The notes: generated by a model from the sequence alone, not told the origin. Positions 43,961 through 53,983 are shown, counted from the stretch's first letter. The stretch is DNA of 64,000 nucleotides from Chlorobaculum tepidum TLS (GCF_000006985.1 NC_002932.3:1165109-1229108); one strand, 5' to 3'. Made by a program: numbers and translations.

Positions 43961-45445
43961 ATGGACAAAATCCTCTATGATGCGCTGACCTTCGATGACG
44001 TGTTGCTCGTACCCGCATATTCCAACGTACTACCCAAAGAGACGGTCGTCAAGTCGCGTCTGACCCGCCAGATCGAAGTCAACATTCCGCTGGTGAGTGC
44101 CGCCATGGACACGGTCACCGAAGCCGAACTGGCCATTGCTCTCGCCCGGGCAGGCGGTATCGGCATCATCCACAAGAATCTCTCCATAGACGAACAGGCA
44201 CGGCAGGTTGCAAAAGTCAAGCGTTTCGAGAGCGGCATCATCCGCAATCCCATCCATCTGTTCGAGGACGCGACTATCCAGGATGCTATCGACCTGATGA
44301 TCCGTCACTCGATTTCAGGCATTCCGGTCGTCGAGCATCCGACCCCCGAAGGCTGCCTGTTGCTCAAAGGCATCGTCACCAACCGTGACCTGCGCATGAC
44401 TGCATCATCCGACGAGAAAATCACTACCATCATGACGACTAACCTCGTCACGGCCAAAGAGGGTATCGACCTGTTGACCGCCGAGGATATTCTCATGCGG
44501 AACAAGATCGAGAAACTCCTCATCATCGACGATAACGGCTATCTCAAAGGCCTCATCACTTTCAAAGACATTCAGAAGCGCAAGCAGTGCCCCGACGCCT
44601 GCAAGGACTCGCAGGGTCGGCTCCGGGCGGGCGCGGCAGTCGGCATCCGCGCAAACACGATGTCGCGCGTCGATGCGCTGGTCGCAGCGGGGGTGGATGT
44701 CGTGGCGGTCGATACAGCGCACGGCCACAGCCAGGCAGTACTCGACATGGTGGCTACCATCAAGCAGAAATATCCGGAACTCCAGGTGATCGCGGGTAAC
44801 GTGGCGACGCCGGAAGCGGTCAGGGATCTGGTCAAGGCCGGCGCCGACGCCGTCAAGGTGGGCATCGGGCCGGGCAGTATCTGCACCACGCGCATCGTGG
44901 CTGGCGTCGGAATGCCGCAGCTCACAGCTATCATGAAGTGCGCTGAAGAGGCGAAAAAAACCGACATTCCGCTCATCGCGGACGGCGGCATCAAGTACAG
45001 CGGCGACATCGCCAAAGCACTCGCGGCTGGCGCGGATTCGGTGATGATGGGCAGCGTCTTCGCGGGCACTGACGAAAGCCCCGGTGAAACCATCCTTTAT
45101 GAAGGCCGCCGCTTCAAGGCGTACCGCGGCATGGGTTCACTGGGTGCGATGTCCGAACCGGAAGGCAGCAGCGACCGCTACTTCCAGGATGTTTCGGCGG
45201 AGACAAAAAAGTATGTTCCCGAAGGCATCGAAGGCCGCATTCCGGCCAAAGGGAAGCTCGACGAGGTGGTTTATCAGCTCATCGGCGGCCTGAAATCCGC
45301 GATGGGCTACTGCGGCGTCAGAACCATCACGGAGCTAAAAGAGAACACCCGTTTCGTACGCATCACCTCTGCTGGCCTCCGCGAAAGCCACCCGCACGAT
45401 GTGATGATAACCAAAGAAGCACCGAACTACTCGACCTCTGCATAA
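43961..45445 (+). CDS. guaB: Inosine-5'-monophosphate dehydrogenase
   Basis: Converts IMP to XMP with NAD, the committed step to GMP. From the ATG at 43961: [13 protein letters not shown] at residue 9, a tandem CBS pair in 95-205 ([33 protein letters not shown]), the catalytic-Cys loop [19 protein letters not shown] near 300, the IMP site [14 protein letters not shown], and the catalytic flap region [13 protein letters not shown]. 494 residues is normal. The frame is open further upstream to 43901 without similarity. Terminator follows closely. Confidence 0.97.
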   Translation: MDKILYDALTFDDVLLVPAYSNVLPKETVVKSRLTRQIEVNIPLVSAAMDTVTEAELAIALARAGGIGIIHKNLSIDEQARQVAKVKRFESGIIRNPIHLFEDATIQDAIDLMIRHSISGIPVVEHPTPEGCLLLKGIVTNRDLRMTASSDEKITTIMTTNLVTAKEGIDLLTAEDILMRNKIEKLLIIDDNGYLKGLITFKDIQKRKQCPDACKDSQGRLRAGAAVGIRANTMSRVDALVAAGVDVVAVDTAHGHSQAVLDMVATIKQKYPELQVIAGNVATPEAVRDLVKAGADAVKVGIGPGSICTTRIVAGVGMPQLTAIMKCAEEAKKTDIPLIADGGIKYSGDIAKALAAGADSVMMGSVFAGTDESPGETILYEGRRFKAYRGMGSLGAMSEPEGSSDRYFQDVSAETKKYVPEGIEGRIPAKGKLDEVVYQLIGGLKSAMGYCGVRTITELKENTRFVRITSAGLRESHPHDVMITKEAPNYSTSA

Positions 45446-45466
45446 GAATCCAGCACACCACACTCG

Positions 45467-45496
45467 AAAACCCCGGTTCAATGCCGGGGTTTTCTG
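45467..45496 (+). terminator. Rho-independent terminator of guaB
   Basis: AAAACCCCGG/CCGGGGTTTT stem with loop TTCAATG, 21 bases after guaB. Confidence 0.92.
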
Positions 45497-45634
45497 GTTT
45501 TGGCGAAAAAAGATCGCCAATATCTGCCGGATCAGTCTAATCGGAAAAATGATTATTTTGAAAGAGGTAACGCCTTTTCGACGAAACAGCGAAACCCGTT
45601 TTTTACCAACTCTCTCCAGTCAAGAAGCCAAATC

Positions 45635-46741
45635 ATGCTCAGAGCCAACCGCCTGACTCCCATCATGCTGATACTTGCCCTCATCCTGTCGGCCTGTTCG
45701 GGAATTACCGATTCCGGTTTGTCAGAAAAGCAGGTCGAAAAACTGGTGCGTGCATCGAGACCAAACAACCCTTCGCCCGACATCTGGGCCAGAGCGATAA
45801 AAGAAAGCCTTGAAGAGCTGGGGCAGCCAGTGGACAAGGAGCATGTCAGTGCTGTTTGCGCCGTCATTTCGCAGGTCAGCGCCTTTTCGATCTCGCCGAA
45901 AAACTCACGCATGGCGAGCATTCTGCGTAAAAAGATCGAGGCAGCCGAATCGAACGAGGTGCTGAGGCTCCTGATCGAAACCAGGCTTGATCAAACCGCC
46001 TCAAACGGACGAACATTTCGCGAAAATATCGACTCGATCCAGAGCGAACTCGATTTCGAGAAGTGGTACGACGAGTTCACCTCGGCAAGCGTCACCAAGC
46101 CGATTTTGCTCGTGCTCAAAAAGGATGCGAGTGATCTGATCACCACCGCCGGTTCGATGCAGGTGTCGGTGAAGTTCGCCGAAGAGTACCCGAAAAAACC
46201 CCGGAACGCCGGTGGCGGCAGCGTGCGCGACATGCTTTACACCTGCAAGGGAGGCGTCTTTTATGGCACGGCCTACCTGCTCGACTACAAACACAACTAC
46301 GACGACTGGAAATATGTGTTCGCCGATTTCAACGCGGGCCACTACACCAGCAGGAACGCCGGATTCCAGAAGATGCTTGGCCGGCTGACACACAGAATGG
46401 TCGATACGGACGGCGACCTGCTAAGCTATGAAAACGGCAATGCAACGCCGTCGGTCACGTATGTCACCTTCATCAATTTCTTGAAAGACAAGGGCATCGG
46501 GTTCGATGAAAAAAAGGTGATGAAAGATTTCCAGCAGGAAAAAAGCTATGATTTCGAGGAGACCTGGTCGTACAAAACGCTCTCGGAACTGTACAAGAAA
46601 AAATATGGCCACCCGATCTATGCCGTGCTGCCCGACATCCCGCTCAACAGCCCAAAATTCGTCAGCAAGAACCTCTCCACGAAATGGTTCGCCGAACGGG
46701 TGAAGTCAAGGTACAATCACTGCATGAGAACGAGCATTTGA
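45635..46741 (+). CDS. DUF1615-like lipoprotein
   Basis: 368 residues from the ATG at 45635, with lipoprotein signal (IMLILALILSACSG, lipobox Cys about residue 20). PDIWARAIKESLEELGQP and HVSAVCAVISQVSAFSI near residue 60 match the start of the DUF1615 periplasmic family; later GVFYGTAYLLDYKHNYDDW and FNAGHYTSRNAGFQKML are also family-like (the N-AGxYxSRNAAFQ pattern). Function unknown; a cell-wall lytic role is suggested by the lysozyme-like Glu/Gln arrangement in some members, but that is uncertain here. It stands alone and converges on bchH. Confidence 0.75.
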   Translation: MLRANRLTPIMLILALILSACSGITDSGLSEKQVEKLVRASRPNNPSPDIWARAIKESLEELGQPVDKEHVSAVCAVISQVSAFSISPKNSRMASILRKKIEAAESNEVLRLLIETRLDQTASNGRTFRENIDSIQSELDFEKWYDEFTSASVTKPILLVLKKDASDLITTAGSMQVSVKFAEEYPKKPRNAGGGSVRDMLYTCKGGVFYGTAYLLDYKHNYDDWKYVFADFNAGHYTSRNAGFQKMLGRLTHRMVDTDGDLLSYENGNATPSVTYVTFINFLKDKGIGFDEKKVMKDFQQEKSYDFEETWSYKTLSELYKKKYGHPIYAVLPDIPLNSPKFVSKNLSTKWFAERVKSRYNHCMRTSI

Positions 46742-46791
46742 GGCGACCAGGAATATCGGACAGATCAGATAACGCGCGGTATTACGCTCTA

Positions 46792-46815
46792 AGGGCGGAC
46801 ACACAGGTCCGCCCC
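46792..46815. repeat. Inverted repeat GGGCGGAC/GTCCGCCC (second copy)
   Basis: Eight-bp perfect stem (46793-46800 with 46807-46814), loop ACACAG; the same stem as at 29421. It lies between convergent genes. AT-rich imperfect repeats with CAATTATC units follow at 46816-46846. Confidence 0.7.
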
Positions 46816-46846
46816 TAATTATCCATTATCAACTGTCAATTATCAA

Positions 46847-49800
46847 TTACTCGTCGGCCATGCCTTCCAGCCTGTCCTCCAGATCAGCATAGATCTCCTG
46901 AAGCTCGTCGATCATGCTCTGGTCGGCTTTCCACATGCCGCGTCCGTGCGCTTCGAGCATCCGGCCCACGATGTTCTTGATCGCTTGCGGGTTGAGCGTG
47001 GCGAGGCGTTCGCGCATTTCGGGGTCAAGGGCGTAAGTTTCGGCAGTCTTTTTATAGACCCAGTCGTCCACGCTCTTGGTGACGGCGTCCCAGCCGAGCA
47101 TGTAGGTAACACGATTGCTGATTTCGCCCGCGCCGCTGTGGCCGTGCTTGAGCATCCCCTCGAACCACTTCGGGTTAAGCAGCTTGGAGCGGTACTCGAC
47201 GCGTAGCAATTTGTCAGCCTCGTCGAGCTTGATGTCCGAGGTGAACGACTCGACGTAGTTGAGCTTGATGTCCGAGGTCTTTGTGTTGCGGCGTCTGGCG
47301 GCGAGCTGGAGCGAACCCGACGACGAAAAGTAGTGGTCGATATCGGAAATACCGAACTCGGTGGAGTCCACCTGATGCACCACGCGATCGACCGAGCCGA
47401 GCAGTTTCTGCAGAATCTCGGGCTGCTTTTCGCCCTTGCGCCCGCCGCCATACGCGCTGCTGTTGCGGCGAATGAAGAGATCGTCGAGGTCACCCTCGTT
47501 TTCCCACGCCGAATCCTCGATCATGTCATCGACATAGGTTCCGTAAGAACCCGGAGCCTGCGTAAACTGGCGGGCGGTAGCGGCTTCGAAATCCATCCCC
47601 TCGGCCAGCGCTTCATCAACGTGCTTTTTAATGTAGTTCATCTCGTGCGGCTCGTCAGCCTTGGCGGCGTCCTTGACAAGGCGGTCGAGCTGATCCATCA
47701 GAATGCCGAAAGCGTCGCGGAAGATCGGGCTGAGCTGCATCAGCACATCGATGCGCGGACGGCCGAGCTTGTCGAGCGGCGTAAGGCTGTAGTGGCTGAT
47801 CTTGCCAAAAGCGTCGTAGGCCGGTTCCGCGCCCATGAGCCGAATCACCACGGCCACCGCTTCACCCTTGGTCTTGATGGTGTCGAGACCCCAGATCACC
47901 TCGGCAATGGTTTCGGGATACTGCCCGTCGTTCTCGGCGATATGCTTGGCGATCAGGCCATCGGCAATCAGGGTGCCTCGCTTGAAGGCGGTCTCGGACG
48001 GGATGCGCCACGGGTCGATGGAGTGGATGTTGCGACCAGACGGCAGCACGTTCATGCCGTCGCGCACCAGGTCGCCGCCGGGGCCAGAGGAAATGTAGCC
48101 GCCTTCGAGCACCTTGACGAGCGAGTTCATTTCGCTGCTGTTGTCGCTGAGCGCCTGAATCATCATCGCGCCCTCCTGAATGATGCGCTGGATGAAGGGC
48201 TTGTCTTCCTCCGGCATCCGGCTTCCACCAGTCACCAACTCGAACGCCTGTAGCGGATTCTTGCGGTCGAACATCGTCTGCTTGACGAACTCGCGGCAGG
48301 CGTTCTCGGCCCACTCGCGAAGTTTGATCGCGGCTTCGTCGCCCTTGCGCGACAGGCTCGAAATCTCCTCGTAACTGCCGTAGTGGCCGTTTTTGCCAGA
48401 GGTATCGATAAAGATGTAAGGCAGCGAGCGGCCGTTTTCGCCGCGATTCTTGATGGTCTCGGTGATCGTGATGATCTGGGATTCGAGCGGCCCCGCCTCA
48501 CCGAAGACATGCAGCGAGTTGGAGATGAGGCGGTTTTCCAGCTCGACGATGTAGATGTAAAGGCGGCTGACAAAGTCACTGAACGGCTCGTCGGGACGGC
48601 GCGGACAGTCGTCGGTCAGGTTGAGCAGCTCAGCTTTGGTCATGATCGCCTCCTGCACCTGTTCGACATCCTCACCCTGAGCCTGGTTGCGCTCGCGATA
48701 GTCGGCAAGCAGCTCCTTCAGCGCAGGCAGCTCCTTGTACAAGCCGGCGCGGGCCAGCGGCGGTACCACGTGCGAGACCATCGTGGCCAGTCCGCGGCGC
48801 TTGGCGATGGTCGATTCGCTCGGGTTGTTCACCGGATAGATGTAGAAATGTGGCACCTCGCCGAGCAGCGCGTCGGGCCAGCACTCGCCGGTCAGGCCGG
48901 TCTGAAGGCCTGGCATCCACTCGACCGAGCCGTGCATTCCCACATGAACGAGCGCGTGCGCGTCGAACTCGCGGCTGATCCAGCGGTAGAAGGAGATGTA
49001 CTGATGGTGAGGCGTGTTGGCCTTGTCAAAAATCAAGCGCATCGGGTCGCCCTGCACGCCGAGACGCGGCTGCACACCGATGTAGATGTTACCGAGCCGC
49101 AAGCCGCCGAGGAACACCTCGTCGGAGCCAATCGGCGCGATCTCGCCGGGGAAGGCCTGCCAGCGCTCCTCGATGCGCTCGCGCTCGTGGTAGGTGACCA
49201 GCTCATTGTACTTCTCGCGGCTCACCTTGATGGCTTCCGGCTTGTTCTGCATGATCTGGTAATCGGTCGCGCGATCAAGCATCTCGAAAAGTTTCTCGGG
49301 CGACTCGGGCAGCGTACCGACGTTGTAGCCCTCTTTCTTTAGACGCTCCAGAATCCGCAGAAGCGTGGTCGGCACGTCGAGCAGGGCCGCCGTCGCCTTC
49401 TTGCCGAGGCCTGGCGGATAGTCGTACACCACCAGCGCCACTCGCTTGTCGCGGTTTGGGGTGGCCCGCAGGCGCATCCATTTTTTGGAAAGAATCGCCA
49501 GCCGGTCGAGCCGCTCCTGCACGGTCTCGACCTTCCCGTCCTGCAACGCGCCGAGAATTACCGGTGCCACCGCGCCGTCCATCTCAGGAATCGAGTAGGT
49601 GAAGGTCACCTGCATCGGCGAAACGCCAAGTTCGTGCCACGACTCGAAATCCTGCACCAGCAGCGGCTGGGCAACCATGTAGGGCACATCGAGACCGGTC
49701 AGAATCTCGTGCCGCGCCTCGGCTGCCGTGCCGGGTTTGGTCGAACCTGCCGGGCCACCGACGAGACCGAACCCCATCATGTTCACCAAGAGGTCGATCT

Positions 49801-50662
49801 TCTCTTTCATCAACCAGTCGCGCACGAGAACGTGCCCCTCGACGCCCATTACGAAAGCCGGGAACACGTTCAAGCCATGCTTTTCGAGTGTGCGGATGGT
49901 GTTATCGATATAGGTTTTTTCCTGCAACAGATGCTTGCGGAAGAAGAGCAAGGCCATCTTCTGCGACTTGTCAAAGTTCACGCCACGCTTCTTCGACCAG
50001 CTTTTGAAGCTCTTCACATCCTTGAAGTACTCCTTCGCGTCGGGATGGTAGAGTCCCATGTTTGGCACATCGACAATAGGCTCCACCTTGACATTCGAGT
50101 CAAAATACTCGCGCAAAATCAAGCGGAACATGTTGACGATATTCTCCGGCGTCGGCTGGAGCCAGTAGGAGTAGACCATCAACCAGTTCTTGAAATCCTT
50201 CGCCTTGTTCGGCACCAGCGGCAGGATGGTGCGCATGATCTTCATCAGCTTCATGTAGCCGTAGAGCGCATCCTCGTCGCGCCCCTTGACCAGCATCTTG
50301 GCGATCTTCTTCACCATGTCCGGCATACCCGACTTCCCTTCTGTGACCTGATAACTCCCAACCTTGGTGAGCGCCATCGCCTCAGGCATCGACTCGAAGA
50401 TGAAGATGGTCTTCTCGTTGGTTCCCTGATTGAGCTGCTCCTTGAACCAGTCGACCTGCTCCTTGAAGTTGATCATGCTCATAAACACGCAGTCGGCCTC
50501 CCGGATGGCCTTGGCCGCCTCGGGATTCTGCTTTTCGAGATCGACATCGCTCAACTGAACCAGCTCGGCATCTTTGTCGAGCATGCTCTTGATTTTCCTC
50601 CAGAGCCCGGCATTGTACTGCTCGAGACCCACAATCGCCGTGATTTTACGTCTTTGTGCCAT
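46847..50662 (-). CDS. bchH: Magnesium chelatase large subunit (BchH/BchS/BchT family)
   Basis: 1271-residue porphyrin-binding subunit that takes protoporphyrin IX and receives Mg2+ from BchI/BchD ATP-driven action. CobN/Mg-chelatase features: N-terminal DUF3479-like domain (AIVGLEQYNAGLWRKIKSML), LYHPDAKEYFKDV near 205, VNMMGFGLVGGPAGSTKPG near 290, EPAYDAFGKISHYSLTPLDKLGRPRIDVL near 925 and the C-terminal WFEGMLKHGHSGAGEI. Green sulfur bacteria have three such subunits; from memory the one next to bchI-bchD in C. tepidum is BchT, so the exact paralogue is uncertain. It is the last gene read from this cluster. Confidence 0.9.
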   Translation of the reverse strand: MAQRRKITAIVGLEQYNAGLWRKIKSMLDKDAELVQLSDVDLEKQNPEAAKAIREADCVFMSMINFKEQVDWFKEQLNQGTNEKTIFIFESMPEAMALTKVGSYQVTEGKSGMPDMVKKIAKMLVKGRDEDALYGYMKLMKIMRTILPLVPNKAKDFKNWLMVYSYWLQPTPENIVNMFRLILREYFDSNVKVEPIVDVPNMGLYHPDAKEYFKDVKSFKSWSKKRGVNFDKSQKMALLFFRKHLLQEKTYIDNTIRTLEKHGLNVFPAFVMGVEGHVLVRDWLMKEKIDLLVNMMGFGLVGGPAGSTKPGTAAEARHEILTGLDVPYMVAQPLLVQDFESWHELGVSPMQVTFTYSIPEMDGAVAPVILGALQDGKVETVQERLDRLAILSKKWMRLRATPNRDKRVALVVYDYPPGLGKKATAALLDVPTTLLRILERLKKEGYNVGTLPESPEKLFEMLDRATDYQIMQNKPEAIKVSREKYNELVTYHERERIEERWQAFPGEIAPIGSDEVFLGGLRLGNIYIGVQPRLGVQGDPMRLIFDKANTPHHQYISFYRWISREFDAHALVHVGMHGSVEWMPGLQTGLTGECWPDALLGEVPHFYIYPVNNPSESTIAKRRGLATMVSHVVPPLARAGLYKELPALKELLADYRERNQAQGEDVEQVQEAIMTKAELLNLTDDCPRRPDEPFSDFVSRLYIYIVELENRLISNSLHVFGEAGPLESQIITITETIKNRGENGRSLPYIFIDTSGKNGHYGSYEEISSLSRKGDEAAIKLREWAENACREFVKQTMFDRKNPLQAFELVTGGSRMPEEDKPFIQRIIQEGAMMIQALSDNSSEMNSLVKVLEGGYISSGPGGDLVRDGMNVLPSGRNIHSIDPWRIPSETAFKRGTLIADGLIAKHIAENDGQYPETIAEVIWGLDTIKTKGEAVAVVIRLMGAEPAYDAFGKISHYSLTPLDKLGRPRIDVLMQLSPIFRDAFGILMDQLDRLVKDAAKADEPHEMNYIKKHVDEALAEGMDFEAATARQFTQAPGSYGTYVDDMIEDSAWENEGDLDDLFIRRNSSAYGGGRKGEKQPEILQKLLGSVDRVVHQVDSTEFGISDIDHYFSSSGSLQLAARRRNTKTSDIKLNYVESFTSDIKLDEADKLLRVEYRSKLLNPKWFEGMLKHGHSGAGEISNRVTYMLGWDAVTKSVDDWVYKKTAETYALDPEMRERLATLNPQAIKNIVGRMLEAHGRGMWKADQSMIDELQEIYADLEDRLEGMADE

Positions 50663-50736
50663 GACGGGGTTTGTCTGTACACATTAATGGTAAGCGTGCG
50701 ACCACAGGCAAACTCCTGCCCTGTCGACGCTCATTT

Positions 50737-50765
50737 AATGTATAAAAGCAGGAATTAATTCCTAA
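50737..50765 (-). promoter_or_regulatory. Putative bchH promoter with AGGAATTAATTCCT palindrome
   Basis: Minus strand TTAGGA (50765-50760), 17 bases, TACATT (50742-50737). A perfect 14-bp palindrome at 50750-50763 overlaps the -35 and spacer. It lies 75-100 bases upstream of bchH. Confidence 0.45.
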
Positions 50766-50900
50766 GCGCCACCATCTATATTTGTTCGTGATGGAGTACA
50801 GGTTTGACGCGATACAGACTGATAAGCAATGAGGCTATTGAGTTAAAAGAGGATGGCGGGGTACTACAAAGTTCCGATTCGGAGTAAAAGAAGCCATCAT

Positions 50901-50926
50901 GCCGTCCCGCTTTACAGCGAGACGGC
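50901..50926 (-). other. Hairpin after bchD
   Basis: GCCGTC/GACGGC plus inner CGCT/AGCG around TTAC, 20 bases after the bchD stop. Without a real T run it may be a weak terminator or a processing site that separates bchID from bchH. Confidence 0.5.
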
Positions 50927-50945
50927 AAATGACAAAGAAGACAGG

Positions 50946-52808
50946 TCAGCTCAACGCAGCTTCGACGATCTGTTCAGCTTTGGCGTTGGGAAGGTAGAAG
51001 TACCGGCCACCGAGTTTCTGCGCGAGCTTGGGTGCTTCGCCTCGTGACAAGTAGTTCATCTGGGTATCGACCACAATCGAGGCGATGCCATCGGCCTGGA
51101 TGGAGAGGGCTAATGCTTCGACCTCTTTTTCAAGCTCCTCCTTGGACGCTTTGGTCGCGTTGGGATCGTATGCAGCACCCAGCGGAATATTGCCGCGACC
51201 GTCGGTGATCATGACGAACATGATTTGCGTGATACCTTTGGCGCGCGCCTGCTTGGCGGTTTCCCAGCCGGTAAGCAAGGCCGAGGCAAGCGGAGTTCCG
51301 CCCCCAGTCGGCAGCACGTCAAGCTCTCGTTTGGCGCGATCCACGCTCTGCGATGGTGGCAGGAGCACCTGCGCCTGCTTGCCACGGAACGAGATCAGCG
51401 AAACCTGGTCGCGATGCACGTAAGCGTTCTGCAACAGGCTCGCCACCGCGCCCTTGGCCTGGCGCATGCGGTTCAGCGCCATCGAGCCGGACGCGTCCAC
51501 CATGAAGATGAAGAGCGTGCCGGACTTGTCGCGGAAACGCTTGATCTTGATGTCATCCTTGCCGATGATGAGTGCAGCCGTAGACTTAATGCCCTTTTTT
51601 GCCTGCTCGGCTTTTCTCGATGCCTGCCACGGTGCGGCGGAAATCAGCGTCGGAATCAAGGCGACCTTGCCGCTCTTGATTTCGCCCGGCTGCGAACGCA
51701 CGAAGCGGCCTCGCTTGTTGTTCAGCGCCTCGCCTCGACTGCCGCTTTTTGCCTTCTTCTTGGAAGCGAGCGAGATGTTGAGGATGTTGTCGGGCAGTTC
51801 GGTCTCAACGGCATCCATCATCAACTCCTCGATCATGTCGGGAGTCTCCTCCTGCTCCTCGTCGGCATCGGAGTCGGCCTCGTCCGGCGGTGCGTTCTGA
51901 TCCTCGGCTTCGTCCTGCGGCTGCTCCTCCTGCGGCGGCGGCTCGTCCTGGGCCATCTCCTCGGGGTTGGGTTCGCGCTCGGGCATACGGGTCGCCCTCG
52001 GCACCAGCACCAGCTTCATGGCGAGCTTCAGATCTTCGTCGTCCACCTCGGTACGCTGGTTGAGCGCAGCGTTGGCGATGGCAGCACGGATCGCGAAAAT
52101 ATCGACGCGGTTGCCCTCGACGCCAAGGCTGATGGCGGTCTGGATAAGACCCTTGATCTGCTCGTTGGTAATCGAGACGTGATGCAACTGCTCCCTTGCC
52201 GCGCCGATGATGCCGCGAAGCATGCGCAGTTCATCCTGCGTATCCTCTTCGTTACGCGTGCCCATCACGAGACTGACAATCTGCTTGCGGGCGCGATAGT
52301 CGTTCACCGGTGTGAACGGCACAATAATACCGATGCGGTCGAGCAGGCCCATGCGCACCTCGCCATCACTCGGGTCGTAGGTGCCAACCAGCATGAAGTC
52401 CGCCGGATGCACCTCGCTGAGTCCCTCGCGCTCAACGATCACCGCGCCACGGCTCATGGCGTCCATGATGTGCGACACGGCGGAGCTGTCGAGCAGGCTG
52501 AGCGAATCGACATAGAGAACGCCCTTGTGCGCCTTTGAAAGCACACCGTGCTGCACGACACGCTGGCCTGAAGCAAGGGTGGCTTCGAGATCGACGCCGC
52601 CGATGAGACGGTCTTCGGTCACGTTCAGCGGCAGCTCCACAAAGGGAGTGCCTTCAGGCAGAATGTCGGCAAATGCCCTTGCGAGCGTCGATTTTCCCGA
52701 ACCTACGGTCGAAGGAATCACGACACCGCCAAGGGAGGGATCGACGGCCAAGAGCATGAGCGCCTGCTTGGCCAGATCCATTCCTACAATGTCGGTAAAT
52801 GCTATCAT
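50946..52808 (-). CDS. bchD: Magnesium chelatase subunit D
   Basis: 620 residues. AAA+ module at the N-terminus, a long acidic Pro/Glu/Asp linker near residue 280-345 (PEEMAQDEPPPQEEQPQDE), and a C-terminal von Willebrand A domain with the metal site FMVDASGSMALNRM near 440. The BchD AAA+ domain is usually taken to be inactive: here the P-loop STVGSGKSTLAR is intact, but the Walker B acid pair reads VLYVDSLSLLD, with Ser for Glu. It forms the platform with BchI hexamers. Four-base overlap with bchI. Confidence 0.95.
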   Translation of the reverse strand: MIAFTDIVGMDLAKQALMLLAVDPSLGGVVIPSTVGSGKSTLARAFADILPEGTPFVELPLNVTEDRLIGGVDLEATLASGQRVVQHGVLSKAHKGVLYVDSLSLLDSSAVSHIMDAMSRGAVIVEREGLSEVHPADFMLVGTYDPSDGEVRMGLLDRIGIIVPFTPVNDYRARKQIVSLVMGTRNEEDTQDELRMLRGIIGAAREQLHHVSITNEQIKGLIQTAISLGVEGNRVDIFAIRAAIANAALNQRTEVDDEDLKLAMKLVLVPRATRMPEREPNPEEMAQDEPPPQEEQPQDEAEDQNAPPDEADSDADEEQEETPDMIEELMMDAVETELPDNILNISLASKKKAKSGSRGEALNNKRGRFVRSQPGEIKSGKVALIPTLISAAPWQASRKAEQAKKGIKSTAALIIGKDDIKIKRFRDKSGTLFIFMVDASGSMALNRMRQAKGAVASLLQNAYVHRDQVSLISFRGKQAQVLLPPSQSVDRAKRELDVLPTGGGTPLASALLTGWETAKQARAKGITQIMFVMITDGRGNIPLGAAYDPNATKASKEELEKEVEALALSIQADGIASIVVDTQMNYLSRGEAPKLAQKLGGRYFYLPNAKAEQIVEAALS

Positions 52809-53983
52809 GCTGCTGCTTCGGCCTCTCCCAGTACTTTTGCGAGTTCGCGATCGATCTTCTCTCCCGCATCGACGGTTTCGAGCGGATCCTTGCGAAGGCG
52901 GTGGCGAAGGCAGAGACCGGCGATTTCGCGAACGTGCTTCATGGTCACCTTCTTGTCACCCTCCCAGGCGGCATAGGCGTGAGCGGTACGGGTGATGGTC
53001 AACTCGCCGCGGTGACCGTCGATACCGAGGTTCATGCAAAGCTTCGCAATGTCGGTAAGCACCGCGTCGTCCATCGTAACCTGCGGAAGAAGCTGCTGGG
53101 CGGCGACGATCTTTTTCCGGAGTTTCTGCTGCTCACGAGAGACCTTCTTCATGAAGGCTTCCGGATCCTCGTCGAACTCACGGCGGAGCTTGACGATCTG
53201 CACCCTCTTGGCAACGTCGTTGATGGTGGTGATGCGGGCGTGGAGACCGAAACGGTCGAGAAGCTGCGGACGAAGCTCGCCCTCTTCCGGGTTGCCCGAA
53301 CCGACCAGCACGAAACGGGCGGGGTGGCGGATACTGATACCTTCGCGTTCAACCACGTTCTTGCCGCTGGCGGCCACGTCGAGCAGCACGTCAACCAGGT
53401 GGTCATCGAGAAGGTTGACCTCGTCGATATAGAGGAAACCGCGGTTGGACTGGGCAAGCAGACCAGGCTCAAAAGCCTTGACGCCGCTGGTAAGCGCCTT
53501 TTCGATGTCGATGGTGCCGCAAACGCGGTCTTCGGTAGCACCAAGCGGAAGGTCAACCACCGGCACGGGAATCAGTTCTGTCTCGACATCCTCGGGCTTG
53601 ATGGCCGGAGCGCCTTTTCCGGCAGCCTCCATCTCGATATACTGTTCGACGGTGCGGTTGTAAATATCACCCTTGACGCGCGGAATGAGCGGAAGCACCT
53701 CGGCCAACGCGCGAACGGTCGTGCTCTTGCCGGTACCGCGATGACCCATAACTAGAACGCCGCCGATCCTCGGATCGATGATATTGAGAATCAGACTGAG
53801 CTTCATCTCCTCCTGCCCGACAATGGCAGTGAAGGGAAATGCCAGGGCACTTTTCTTTTTTGCAGCCGGCTTCTTGACTTCAGTCACAGCCTTTTCTTCT
53901 GCAGTTACCTTTACCTTGGCTTCCTTGGCGGCCGATGCCTTGGTTGAAGTGGTTTTTTTTGCGGCGTTGGCAGTCTGGGTCAT
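52805..53983 (-). CDS. bchI: Magnesium chelatase AAA+ ATPase subunit I
   Basis: 392 residues. Walker A MGHRGTGKSTTVRAL near 80, DLPLGATEDRVCGTID near 150, Walker B GFLYIDEVNLLDDHLV near 186, sensor GSGNPEEGELRPQLLDRFGL near 235. Drives Mg2+ insertion with BchD and BchH. The first 48 residues are an Ala/Lys/Thr/Glu-rich extension (AAKKTTSTKASAAKEAK) absent from usual BchI of about 340-350 residues. Its own promoter-like sequence with an inverted repeat lies about 100 bases upstream. Confidence 0.96.
   Translation of the reverse strand: MTQTANAAKKTTSTKASAAKEAKVKVTAEEKAVTEVKKPAAKKKSALAFPFTAIVGQEEMKLSLILNIIDPRIGGVLVMGHRGTGKSTTVRALAEVLPLIPRVKGDIYNRTVEQYIEMEAAGKGAPAIKPEDVETELIPVPVVDLPLGATEDRVCGTIDIEKALTSGVKAFEPGLLAQSNRGFLYIDEVNLLDDHLVDVLLDVAASGKNVVEREGISIRHPARFVLVGSGNPEEGELRPQLLDRFGLHARITTINDVAKRVQIVKLRREFDEDPEAFMKKVSREQQKLRKKIVAAQQLLPQVTMDDAVLTDIAKLCMNLGIDGHRGELTITRTAHAYAAWEGDKKVTMKHVREIAGLCLRHRLRKDPLETVDAGEKIDRELAKVLGEAEAAA

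Noticed and set aside
47333-48253. 306-codon rightward frame antisense to bchH
   Set aside because: As above; no domain, no ribosome-binding site, no promoter.
49634-50758. 374-codon frame antisense to bchH
   Set aside because: Overlaps the well-supported magnesium chelatase subunit; composition is that of a complementary-strand shadow.
50663-50945. Cobalamin or other riboswitch before bchH
   Set aside because: The region has a palindrome and a hairpin but no B12-box or other riboswitch core that I recognise.
51225-52538. 437-codon frame antisense to bchD
   Set aside because: Complementary-strand shadow; Leu/Arg/His-rich without a family match.
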